Shown here one piece after another: positions 1 through 5,086 of a stretch of 5,086 nt of DNA. The stretch lies in contig JAQUZU010000127.1 of the NCBI GenBank assembly GCA_028691175.1, forward strand, positions 1 to 5,086, read 5' to 3'. This DNA comes from Candidatus Kapaibacterium sp. GTDB lineage: Bacteria > Bacteroidota > Ignavibacteria > Kapaibacteriales > UBA2268. A program made the position numbers and the translations under genes. The stretch's first letter is position 1; every line of letters starts with the position of its first letter. Under the pieces are notes generated by a model, which was not told where the DNA came from, ran no database searches, and saw only the letters and a program-made list of their open reading frames with translations.

Positions 1-101
<101 letters not shown>

Positions 102-112
102 TTTTTTTTATC

Positions 113-186
113 AGAAGCCCTGCAGATGTTTTTCTGCCGGGCTTTTGACGTTTAAAGGAGATTGCGGAGCAAGGCTGCAAAGACAA
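113..186 (+). repeat. Composite spacer repeat, copy 1 (terminator hairpin plus small palindrome)
   Basis: A 74-base element directly behind the 5S gene that recurs in the same orientation at 747-820 with 6 substitutions and no gaps (68 of 74 identical). The first half is a terminator-like hairpin. The second half holds an imperfect palindrome, ATTGCGG, a 7-base loop, then CTGCAA. In this copy the palindrome's last base is A where copy 2 has T, so one base pair is lost. The reverse complement has the form GTC(A/T)TTGC...GCAATCTCC, which resembles REP-like palindromes I know to be scattered in spacers of several bacterial phyla; that family link is from memory and untested. Confidence 0.85.
115..146 (+). 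terminator. Rho-independent terminator after 5S rRNA
   Basis: Stem AAGCCC + GCAGA (115-120, 122-126) pairs with TCTGC + GGGCTT (133-137, 139-144). There is one U/C mismatch (121 with 138), a six-base loop and a short T run at the end of the stem. A T tract at 102-109 just after the 5S gene may assist. It would end the rRNA transcript. The hairpin belongs to the repeated element, so terminator and repeat are one unit. Confidence 0.75.
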
Positions 187-189
187 GAG

Positions 190-369
190 AAAAAATGAAT
201 AATTCTTGCATTGTATAGAAAAATGTTGTAAATTAGTATCAACAAACATGATGTCGTAGGGTGTAAGAGGTCAAATCCCGCTTTATTTGAACAATTACAA
301 AAGCAAATACGATGGGAGGGTTTAGGAAAAAAAATTTAGACATGTAAAATTACGTGGTTTTAGAATAAT
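190..369. other. AT-rich spacer before the membrane-protein ORF
   Basis: No gene seen. A weak sigma70-like pair, TTGTAT (211-216) and TAGTAT (234-239) with a 17-base spacer, could drive the downstream ORF. TAGAAT at 361-366 would suit a -10 box, but it lies only 3 bases before the ATG at 370. A stretch reading GGTCAAATCCCGC around 270 looks like a tRNA T-arm but cannot pair as one. Confidence 0.4.
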
Positions 370-699
370 ATGAAATTAAAAAGTAAAAAATATTTAATAT
401 TGCAGTTGTTGTTTGGATTATTATATATTCTCTTTGTTTGTTTTAATGAAGATTTTGAGAATCATATTCAATTAATAATCATTCACTGCTTCTATTTAAT
501 ACAATTATTAATATTTGCGTGTTATAAAAATAAAAGTAAAAGTAAATTTAAAATTGTGATTGTTTTGGGGATTGCAATTGCATTATTTCCTATTATTAAT
601 ATATATACTACAAATATAAAAATAAATTCAATTATGCGTATTCTCGATTATTCCGGAATTTTGTACTTATACACTTATAATATGAACATGAAGAATTAG
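370..699 (+). CDS. Unrecognised small membrane protein, 109 aa, strongly AT-rich
   Basis: I do not recognise this protein. Three hydrophobic segments of membrane-span length are visible at about residues 8-25, 33-52 and 60-80. The N-terminus (KLKSKK) and the loop KNKSKSKFK at 53-61 are lysine-rich, and the loop NEDFENH at 26-32 is acidic. By the positive-inside rule this gives an N-in, C-out inner-membrane topology. The start at 370 is the first ATG after an in-frame TAG at 361-363. No Shine-Dalgarno sequence precedes it, so translation is not assured. Hand-counted lines inside the ORF are only about 18 to 23 percent GC, against 55 percent or more in sampled lines of panC and murE. It sits between two copies of a terminator-bearing repeat and has no co-directional partner before the second copy. 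The span pattern argues for a real protein, perhaps acquired laterally. It could also be a decayed or spurious ORF in AT-rich DNA. Confidence 0.5.
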   Translation: MKLKSKKYLILQLLFGLLYILFVCFNEDFENHIQLIIIHCFYLIQLLIFACYKNKSKSKFKIVIVLGIAIALFPIINIYTTNIKINSIMRILDYSGILYLYTYNMNMKN

Positions 700-746
700 A
701 AGAAATGAAGTAGTATTAGAAAATAATAGCCTTGAAGTTTTATTAT

Positions 747-820
747 AGAAGCCCTGCAGATAGTTTTCTGCGGGGCTTTTGATGTTTAAGGGAGATTGCG
801 GAGCAAGGCTGCAATGACAA
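747..820 (+). repeat. Composite spacer repeat, copy 2
   Basis: Second copy of the 74-base element at 113-186, same orientation, 6 substitutions. Here the palindrome is intact: ATTGCGG (795-801) pairs with CTGCAAT (809-815) with one G-U pair and a 7-base loop. The sequence just before it (GCC, then AAG and TTTTATTAT at 729-746) faintly resembles the 5S tail and T tract before copy 1 (GCCAAGG then T's), hinting that the duplication may once have reached into the 5S end. That extension is short and may be chance. Confidence 0.85.
749..780 (+). terminator. Rho-independent terminator after the membrane-protein ORF
   Basis: A 12-pair stem, 749-760 with 767-778, closed by AAGCCC/GGGCTT and containing GCAGA/TCTGC with one U-G pair (755 with 772), a six-base loop and a short T run. 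It is slightly more stable than copy 1, where the same position is a mismatch. It lies about 50 bases after the stop at 699 and would end that transcript and insulate panC. Confidence 0.7.
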
Positions 821-1019
821 AAGAGCGGAATCGAAATAACATTGTACCATTTACTACAAACTTCCTGCGGATAATAAAAGTTTTTGTATAAGGATATAAT
901 GATTTGAAGTAAAATCATAACTTATGGATTTTATGAAAAAATATTTGCATATCCTTTGTTATGTGGTAAAATAATAATAAATTTGAAATCTATTTTAAAA
1001 ATTGTAATCAAAGAAAAAA
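821..1019. other. AT-rich spacer upstream of panC
   Basis: With the second repeat, this fills the stretch without a gene between 700 and 1019. Two candidate -10 boxes are visible: TATAAT at 895-900, with no good -35 box, and TAAAAT at 967-972, which has TTGCAT at 945-950 with a 16-base spacer. No gene or conserved RNA was recognised. Confidence 0.4.
945..972 (+). promoter_or_regulatory. Candidate sigma70-type promoter for panC
   Basis: TTGCAT (945-950), a 16-base spacer, then TAAAAT (967-972). The -10 box matches consensus at 5 of 6 positions and the -35 box only at the TTG. Transcription would start near 979, leaving a leader of about 40 bases to the ATG at 1020. In such AT-rich DNA the match could be chance. 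Confidence 0.35.
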
Positions 1020-1874
1020 ATGAAAATAATAAAGACAACAAATGAGATGCGGAGCCTCGCACTCGAAGAAAAAATTAGCGAGAAAAGAATTGCGTGTGTT
1101 CCGACTATGGGATTCCTGCATGAAGGGCACTTGTCGCTTATTAAGCGCGCAAAACAGGTCGCTGACGTTGTGGTGGTAACTCTGTTTGTAAATCCGACGC
1201 AGTTCTCGCCGAACGAAGATTTTGCACAGTATCCGCGGGATTTGCAGCGCGACAGCGAACTTTGTCTCGCTGCCGGTGCGGATTATCTGTTTGCGCCGTC
1301 GGCGGAAGAAATTTACCCCGCGGGATATAATACCGAGGTTACCGTGAAGGGCGTGAGCGAATTATTCGAGGGAAAGTTTCGTCCTATTCATTTCAACGGA
1401 GTTGCAACAGTTGTTGCGAAATTATTCAATATTATCCATCCGGATTACGCCGTTTTCGGGCAGAAAGATTATCAGCAGACGCTTGTTGTAAAGCAAATGG
1501 TTCGCGATTTGTTGCTCGGAGTTGAAATAATTGTTGCGCCAATTATTCGCGAAAATTCAGGTTTGGCAAAAAGTAGCCGCAATACATATTTGAGCGATGA
1601 GCAGAAAACTCAGGCACTTGTATTAAGCCAAAGCCTGAAACTTGCTGCGGATGCAATCGCTGCGGGCGAAACAAAATCTGCTAAAATCAATAAAATCATG
1701 CACGATAATATCGAAAAATCCGCATTTTCGAAAATTGATTATGCCTGTGCTGCACGTGCAAAAGATTTGACGGAACCGGAAGAATTTGCTCATGGCGAGG
1801 AAGTTGTCCTGCTTATTGCGGCATATCTCGGCAAAGTACGCTTGATAGACAACTGTTTAGTAACGATTAAATAG
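1020..1874 (+). CDS. panC: Pantothenate synthetase (pantoate--beta-alanine ligase)
   Basis: A cytoplasmic enzyme that joins pantoate and beta-alanine using ATP, via a pantoyl-adenylate, to make pantothenate, the precursor of coenzyme A. The 284-residue length is normal for the family. Family motifs are present in order: PTMGFLHEGH at 28-37 (HIGH-type nucleotide-binding motif), FVNPTQF at 56-62, DFAQYPRDLQRD at 67-78, FRPIHFNGVATVVAKLFN at 120-137, FGQKDYQQ at 146-153, and GLAKSSRNTYLS at 181-192, where SSRN is the KMSKS-like loop. Lys184 sits where Met or Leu is common, a minor change. The start at 1020 puts the protein at canonical length, although only an A-rich leader precedes it and no clear Shine-Dalgarno sequence. 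No panB or panD is adjacent; panC stands alone, closed by a strong terminator and convergent with murE. Confidence 0.97.
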   Translation: MKIIKTTNEMRSLALEEKISEKRIACVPTMGFLHEGHLSLIKRAKQVADVVVVTLFVNPTQFSPNEDFAQYPRDLQRDSELCLAAGADYLFAPSAEEIYPAGYNTEVTVKGVSELFEGKFRPIHFNGVATVVAKLFNIIHPDYAVFGQKDYQQTLVVKQMVRDLLLGVEIIVAPIIRENSGLAKSSRNTYLSDEQKTQALVLSQSLKLAADAIAAGETKSAKINKIMHDNIEKSAFSKIDYACAARAKDLTEPEEFAHGEEVVLLIAAYLGKVRLIDNCLVTIK

Positions 1875-1913
1875 AAATCTTCCCGAAAAAATTACCGATA
1901 TTTTACATAACTA

Positions 1914-1952
1914 TAAAGGCTTGGCGTTTATTTGCCAAGCCTTTAATTTTTT
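1914..1952 (+). terminator. Terminator between convergent panC and murE
   Basis: A perfect 12-pair stem, TAAAGGCTTGGC at 1914-1925 with GCCAAGCCTTTA at 1934-1945, an 8-base loop, then a T run at 1947-1952. It is a classic rho-independent terminator for panC, 40 bases past its stop. Read on the minus strand the stem is the same but is followed only by a short T-poor tail, so it may also end murE transcription, less efficiently; murE's stop is about 40 bases away on the other side. Confidence 0.9.
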
Positions 1953-1985
1953 GAGATGCTAAATTGCCTGTGTAAGGTTAAAATC

Positions 1986-3461
1986 CTATAATCCTGCGAG
2001 AACTTCGAAGTCGCTGAAATGGTGTTTTGTATTGCCGATAATCTGGTAGTCCTCGTGTCCTTTGCCGGCAACTAAAATGATGTCGCCTTCGCGAGCGAGT
2101 TTCGCGGCATGTTCGATTGCATTTTCGCGTGGCTCGACTACGGTAAATTTCTGAAAATCTTCCGGCTTTATGCCTTGAAGAATATTGCGAATAATTGCGT
2201 CCGGCTCCTCTGTGCGCGGATTATCGTCGGTTATTATCGAAAAATCCGCCAGCCGAGTCGAAATTTTGCCCATTTGCGGACGCTTGCTTGTGTCGCGATC
2301 GCCTCCGCAGCCAAATACCGAATATAGTCTGCCGCTTTGGGGGAGAATTTCGCGGCAAGTCCGCAGTGCTTTTTCGAGCGCATCAGGAGTATGCGCATAG
2401 TCGACAATTGCGACTGCACCGTTTTTGAGATGAACTTTATCCATCCGCCCGGGTGCGCCGGAGACGTCCTGCATAATATTCGCCACGTCGGCAATTTTAT
2501 ATCCGCTCAAAACAAGATACGCCACAGCGAGAGCCGCATTTTCAACATTGAAGCGCCCGACTAATTTTGTGCGGAACTCGTGCGAGCCGTATTTCGCGAG
2601 ATCGTGAAGAAAAGTCATCCGAAATTTAGTTGCACTGTAGCCGATTTCAATGTTGTCAATAACGATGTCGGCGTTATTTTCATATCCTATATAATAGCGA
2701 TGTTTCGCTTTGCAGTCGGACAGCATAAATTCGCTATATTCGGAAGTATTGAAAACAATTGCAAGCGCGCTTTCGTCGAGGTTGTCGAAGAGAATTTTTT
2801 TCGCGGCGGCATAGTCGCGCATGGTTTTATGATAATCGAGGTGATCCTGCGTCAAATTCGTAAAAAGCGCGGCTGAAAAATTAATTTCCGCGGCACGATG
2901 CTGGCAGAGGGCGTGCGAGGAAACTTCCATTGCGACATTTTGGACATTATGCGAGCACATTTTGCCGAGAAGTTCCGCGAGTTCGAGCGATTCCGGCGTA
3001 GTATGTGTTGCGGGAAGCATCTCATCGTCGATGAAAATTCCGGTTGTGCCGATAATTCCTGTGATCTTGCCCAGACGCTGCAGAATGTTTCTGATTAAAA
3101 ATGTTGTCGTAGTCTTGCCGTTCGTGCCGGTAATTGCTACCATGTCGATATTGCGCGACGGATTTAAATAAAAATTATGCGACGCATGAGCGAGTGCAAG
3201 CCGCGAATCTTTGACTTTCAGGAAAGTAATTTCCGGATATTTCTCTGCATGGTCGATGTGTTCGCATACGACTGCGACGGCACCGGCGGCGATTGCCTGT
3301 TCGATAAAATCGTGCCCGTCGAATGCAACTCCGACAAGTGCAAAAAAGAGACAGTCCGGCTGAACTTTGCGGCTGTCGTACGCAATCCCGGAGATTTCCG
3401 GGTCGCCACGCCGCGAAACAGAAATAATCTGTGTGTCGGCAAGAATTGTTTTTAGATTCAT
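1986..3461 (-). CDS. murE: UDP-N-acetylmuramoyl-tripeptide synthetase, meso-diaminopimelate-adding
   Basis: A cytoplasmic Mur ligase that uses ATP to add the third stem-peptide residue to UDP-MurNAc-L-Ala-D-Glu. Numbered from the start chosen here (491 residues): YDSRKV at 28-33 in the N-terminal UMP-binding domain, the ATP loop GTNGKTTTT at 112-120, TTPESLEL, MEVSSHAL, TNLTQDHLDYH, and the AAAK segment whose Lys221 should be the carbamylated lysine. Then come GRFNVENA, GRMDKV, VDYAHTPDAL, FGCGGDRD and GKGHEDYQ. DNPR lies at 413-416, the same numbering as in E. coli MurE, and specifies meso-diaminopimelate rather than lysine. An in-frame ATG at 3521 would add 20 residues; I prefer 3461 because family members begin close to this MNLKTIL segment, though neither start has a Shine-Dalgarno sequence. 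The gene stands apart from other mur/fts genes, convergent with panC and divergent from the phosphatase gene. Confidence 0.96.
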   Translation of the reverse strand: MNLKTILADTQIISVSRRGDPEISGIAYDSRKVQPDCLFFALVGVAFDGHDFIEQAIAAGAVAVVCEHIDHAEKYPEITFLKVKDSRLALAHASHNFYLNPSRNIDMVAITGTNGKTTTTFLIRNILQRLGKITGIIGTTGIFIDDEMLPATHTTPESLELAELLGKMCSHNVQNVAMEVSSHALCQHRAAEINFSAALFTNLTQDHLDYHKTMRDYAAAKKILFDNLDESALAIVFNTSEYSEFMLSDCKAKHRYYIGYENNADIVIDNIEIGYSATKFRMTFLHDLAKYGSHEFRTKLVGRFNVENAALAVAYLVLSGYKIADVANIMQDVSGAPGRMDKVHLKNGAVAIVDYAHTPDALEKALRTCREILPQSGRLYSVFGCGGDRDTSKRPQMGKISTRLADFSIITDDNPRTEEPDAIIRNILQGIKPEDFQKFTVVEPRENAIEHAAKLAREGDIILVAGKGHEDYQIIGNTKHHFSDFEVLAGL

Positions 3462-3558
3462 ATATTTTTTAGTATGCCGAAAATCAAATTGCACAAATTC
3501 AGGCAAATTGAATACGAACATAGCGGAATGGTTCGAAAAAAAACGTTATACGAACTTA

Positions 3559-3582
3559 TCGCCGGAATATTGCGTTCGGCGA
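3559..3582. promoter_or_regulatory. Inverted repeat in the murE/phosphatase divergent spacer
   Basis: TCGCCG (3559-3564) and CGGCGA (3577-3582) are perfect inverted arms, extended inward by GA/TT with one G-U-type mismatch, around an 8-base centre. It stands out as GC-rich in an AT-rich spacer that must hold the promoters of both divergent genes, so it could be an operator or an RNA hairpin in the murE leader. No regulator family can be named from the sequence. Confidence 0.35.
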
Positions 3583-3673
3583 AAAATAATTTATCGTTAG
3601 ACTGAAAATTCTTGGATAAGTGGTTAAATTATCATAATTTTACAAATATAAAAAAAGGACACAAAAGACAATA

Positions 3674-4474
3674 ATGTCGATAGATGAAAAAATATTGAAC
3701 GAACTGACGCAGCAAAACATCGAAAAAGATCGCTTGCTCGAGCTTGCTTATCAGGAAATTCAGAGCGCGGCGGAATATGTTGCGGCGATTTTGCCGAAGG
3801 CTGTCTCTGCCGGCGACATTACGACCGACTGGGTTTATATGCCAAGTAGTTCGGTCGGGGGCGACTCGTTCGGATATCATTGGGTCGATGAAGACAATTT
3901 TGCGTTCTATATTCTAGATATTTGTGGGCACGGCGTCCGCAGCGCACTGCATTCGGTTACGATTCTGAGCGCGATAAATAATACCTCGCTTGAGCGAACC
4001 GATTTTCGCAACCCCGCGGAAGTGCTGTTCGCTTTGAACAATATGTTTCCGATGAAGGAATACGGCGAAATGTTCTTTTCAATGTTCTATTGCGTTTATA
4101 ACCGAAAAAATCACGTCCTGTCGTATGCCGGTGCGGGACATCCGCCGGCAATTATTTTCGATGCGGAGGGCAGCGCGCAATCAATCAGGTCGTGCAACCG
4201 CATTCTCGGATTTCTGCCGGGAATCGAATTCAAAGCCGACAGCATCCGGTTGACTGCTCCGAGCGATATCTATTTATTTACGGACGGCGCGTATGAATTT
4301 CCGACCGTCGAAAACCGGCGCGGCGAGTACGAGGACATATTCCGTTCTGTGCAGGCAAATCGCGGTTCGGAGCCCGAACTCCAAAATGTTTATCTCGATT
4401 CGCTAAGGCGAAACTTCGAGCAACCGCTCAAAGATGACTTCACTATCCTGAAAATCTCAATCAATTCTCTATAA
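3674..4474 (+). CDS. PP2C-family serine/threonine phosphatase, SpoIIE/RsbU type, no sensor domain
   Basis: Predicted cytoplasmic metal-dependent protein phosphatase of 266 residues. Residues 1-35 are charged and likely helical or coiled-coil, like the linker that normally joins a sensor or receiver domain to this catalytic domain. The catalytic motifs follow: ILPKA at 39-43, VGGDSFGY at 61-68 (metal-binding Asp64), DICGHG at 82-87 (Asp82), YAGAGHPPAII at 151-161, LGFLPG at 178-183, LFTDGAYE at 201-208 (Asp204) and DDFTIL at 254-259. All expected acidic residues are present, so it should be active. Family members usually dephosphorylate a STAS-domain anti-anti-sigma protein in partner switching; that target is inferred, and no STAS protein or anti-sigma kinase is in the window. 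The best upstream purine run, AAGGA at 3655-3659, is 14 bases from the ATG, farther than usual. It is transcribed divergently from murE. Confidence 0.92.
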   Translation: MSIDEKILNELTQQNIEKDRLLELAYQEIQSAAEYVAAILPKAVSAGDITTDWVYMPSSSVGGDSFGYHWVDEDNFAFYILDICGHGVRSALHSVTILSAINNTSLERTDFRNPAEVLFALNNMFPMKEYGEMFFSMFYCVYNRKNHVLSYAGAGHPPAIIFDAEGSAQSIRSCNRILGFLPGIEFKADSIRLTAPSDIYLFTDGAYEFPTVENRRGEYEDIFRSVQANRGSEPELQNVYLDSLRRNFEQPLKDDFTILKISINSL

Positions 4475-4480
4475 AGCAGA

Positions 4481-4530
4481 CTCCGATTTCGGGGCTGTTC
4501 CGTTCGGGCTATGCCCGGTATTCCTCCGTG
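4481..4530. repeat. GC-rich double hairpin, possible dispersed repeat
   Basis: Two adjacent hairpins stand about 10 bases past the phosphatase stop: CTCCG/CGGGG (4481-4485 with 4490-4494, one T-G pair) and CGGGC-TAT-GCCCG (4505-4517). They stand out in an AT-rich spacer. No T run follows, so they are not a standard terminator, though they could protect the mRNA end. The GTTCGGGCTATGCCCGGTAT core resembles intergenic repeats I have seen in other bacterial genomes, but only one copy is in this window. Confidence 0.4.
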
Positions 4531-4752
4531 TTTCGAGACCAAAATCCAAGCAATAATATTCGCAATGCAAAATTTGGCATAAGAATTGGAATTAGTAGCG
4601 TGTTGAAGGCAATTTCAATTCAAAATAAGGCTCTTTGAGGCAAAAATGGCGAATAATAGACAGCGGAATGGGCTAAATGTCGAAAAAACAGAAAAAAATA
4701 TTCTAAAAAGCGGTTAAGAAATTATATTTCTTGTCGATAAATATAAAGGAAA

Positions 4753-4773
4753 AATACCATGCGGTATGGTATT
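4753..4773. other. Perfect 8-pair inverted repeat
   Basis: AATACCAT (4753-4760), loop GCGGT, then ATGGTATT (4766-4773). The match is perfect. It could be a hairpin in an RNA or a palindromic protein-binding site; no T run follows closely enough for a clear terminator. Confidence 0.5.
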
Positions 4774-4858
4774 AATATAAAATTGAGAAAATAATTGTTA
4801 AAATAAATAAAATACCCTAAGGATGGGTCAGATTAACTAAGAAATTATGGAGGATACA

Positions 4859-4903
4859 ATGCGAAACAGAGAGAGTTTGCCGGCGAATAAATCACCGGGA
4901 TAA
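4859..4903 (+). CDS. Possible 14-codon peptide with a strong ribosome binding site
   Basis: A short ORF reading MRNRESLPANKSPG, ended by TAA. GGAGG at 4849-4853 is 5 bases before the ATG, the best Shine-Dalgarno placement in the window. An in-frame ATG at 4847 would add four codons. It could be a leader peptide for the exported-protein gene or chance. The stop is followed by a 7-pair hairpin (4921-4941). No family is recognisable at this length. Confidence 0.22.
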   Translation: MRNRESLPANKSPG

Positions 4904-4952
4904 AAACAAAAAAATGGCGAATTTCGGGAAATGACCGAAATGTTGGTAAAAA

Positions 4953-4979
4953 TTGACATAAACAATAAAAATTTATAAA
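4953..4979 (+). promoter_or_regulatory. Strong sigma70-like promoter for the exported-protein gene
   Basis: TTGACA (4953-4958) is a perfect -35 box. TATAAA (4974-4979) matches the -10 consensus at 5 of 6 with a short 15-base spacer; TAAACT (4976-4981) gives the ideal 17-base spacer at 4 of 6. Transcription would start near 4986, leaving a leader of only 10 to 15 bases before the ATG at 4999. Confidence 0.55.
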
Positions 4980-4998
4980 CTTTTAACGGGTTTTAGTT

Positions 4999-5086
4999 AT
5001 GAAAAAGAAAAACCGAATAAAAAAATTAGTCGTGCTGGCTTCGGCACTCGCAACCATGGGGTTCGGGTCTAGCCTATATGCTGCGA
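4999..5086 (+). CDS. Exported protein, N-terminal 29 codons only (truncated by window end)
   Basis: The visible N-terminus is a typical Sec signal peptide: a basic n-region MKKKNRIKK, a hydrophobic core LVVLASALATMGFG at about residues 10-23, and a c-region ending SSLYAA, with likely cleavage after Leu-Tyr-Ala. The mature protein should therefore leave the cytoplasm, to periplasm, outer membrane or medium; its function cannot be told because no mature residues beyond one alanine are present. The start at 4999 is supported by the signal peptide layout. No good Shine-Dalgarno sequence precedes it, only ACGGG about 10 bases upstream. A strong promoter match lies immediately before, and a long structured non-coding stretch lies upstream of that. 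Confidence 0.8.
   Translation, partial: MKKKNRIKKLVVLASALATMGFGSSLYAA

Larger units (their letters stand above)
4475..4952. other. Long non-coding stretch with several hairpins
   Basis: No convincing gene on either strand. The first part (4481-4530) is a GC-rich hairpin pair. From about 4700 the DNA is very AT-rich but carries compact perfect or near-perfect hairpins: 4716-4732 (7 pairs), 4753-4773 (8 pairs), 4814-4828 (4 pairs) and 4921-4941 (7 pairs). TAAGAAATTAT occurs twice, at 4715-4725 and 4838-4848. A small ORF with a good ribosome site lies at 4859-4903. I matched none of this to a riboswitch or known RNA family. It could be a structured leader, a small RNA gene or repeat debris. Confidence 0.5.

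Noticed and set aside
265..285. tRNA T-arm-like sequence GGTCAAATCCCGC
   Set aside because: The flanking bases do not pair to form a T stem, and no acceptor, D or anticodon arm is found around it.
113..820. CRISPR array or insertion sequence
   Set aside because: There are only two repeat copies, separated by over 500 bases, with no terminal inverted repeats around the cassette and no transposase or integrase motifs in the enclosed ORF.
667..918. Minus-strand reading frame of 83 codons over the second repeat
   Set aside because: It runs through the terminator hairpin and palindrome, has no ribosome site and shows no recognisable protein pattern.
2109..3600. Several open frames of 66 to 98 codons lying over murE on both strands
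   Set aside because: They are shadows of murE, whose family motifs run intact through the whole interval.
3632..4151. Minus-strand frames over the start of the phosphatase gene
   Set aside because: The plus-strand frame carries the complete set of PP2C motifs; the opposite frames have none.
4600..4998. Riboswitch such as a cyclic-di-GMP or cobalamin type
   Set aside because: I looked for conserved cores of common riboswitches and saw none; the hairpins alone do not identify a class.

Overview
The window is a piece of bacterial chromosome starting inside the 3' part of a 5S rRNA gene, so it lies at the downstream end of an rRNA locus. It carries four recognisable or partly recognisable genes (panC, murE, a SpoIIE/RsbU-type phosphatase and the first 29 codons of an exported protein) plus one unrecognised AT-rich membrane-protein ORF. 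The MurE has the DNPR motif, so the cell wall should contain meso-diaminopimelate. Start codons mostly lack a good Shine-Dalgarno sequence and have A/T-rich leaders. I cannot assign the phylum from this. A Gram-negative-type bacterium with a moderate-GC core genome and AT-rich spacers fits, and the palindromic spacer repeats recall those of Bacteroidota, Fibrobacterota or Elusimicrobiota, but that is an impression only.

Layout. 1-101: end of 5S rRNA (+). 113-186 and 747-820: two direct copies (68 of 74 positions identical) of a composite element made of a terminator hairpin followed by a small ATTGC...GCAAT palindrome. Between them lies a very AT-rich stretch with one ORF (370-699, +) predicted to encode a three-pass membrane protein of unknown function. 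1020-1874: panC (+). 1914-1952: a strong hairpin terminator between the convergent panC and murE. 1986-3461 (or 3521): murE (-). The murE/phosphatase divergent spacer holds an inverted repeat. 3674-4474: standalone PP2C-type phosphatase (+). 4475-4998: about 520 bases with no convincing gene but with several hairpins, a possible dispersed repeat and a strong sigma70-like promoter. 4999-5086: start of a gene with a Sec signal peptide (+), cut by the window edge.

The genes do not form one operon. panC (pantothenate, hence CoA) and murE (peptidoglycan precursor) are housekeeping genes that face each other. The phosphatase probably feeds a partner-switching pathway whose other members are not here. 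I see no defence system, CRISPR array, transposase, integrase or clearly new multi-gene system. The best leads are the repeat-flanked AT-rich cassette behind the rRNA locus and the structured non-coding stretch before the exported-protein gene.
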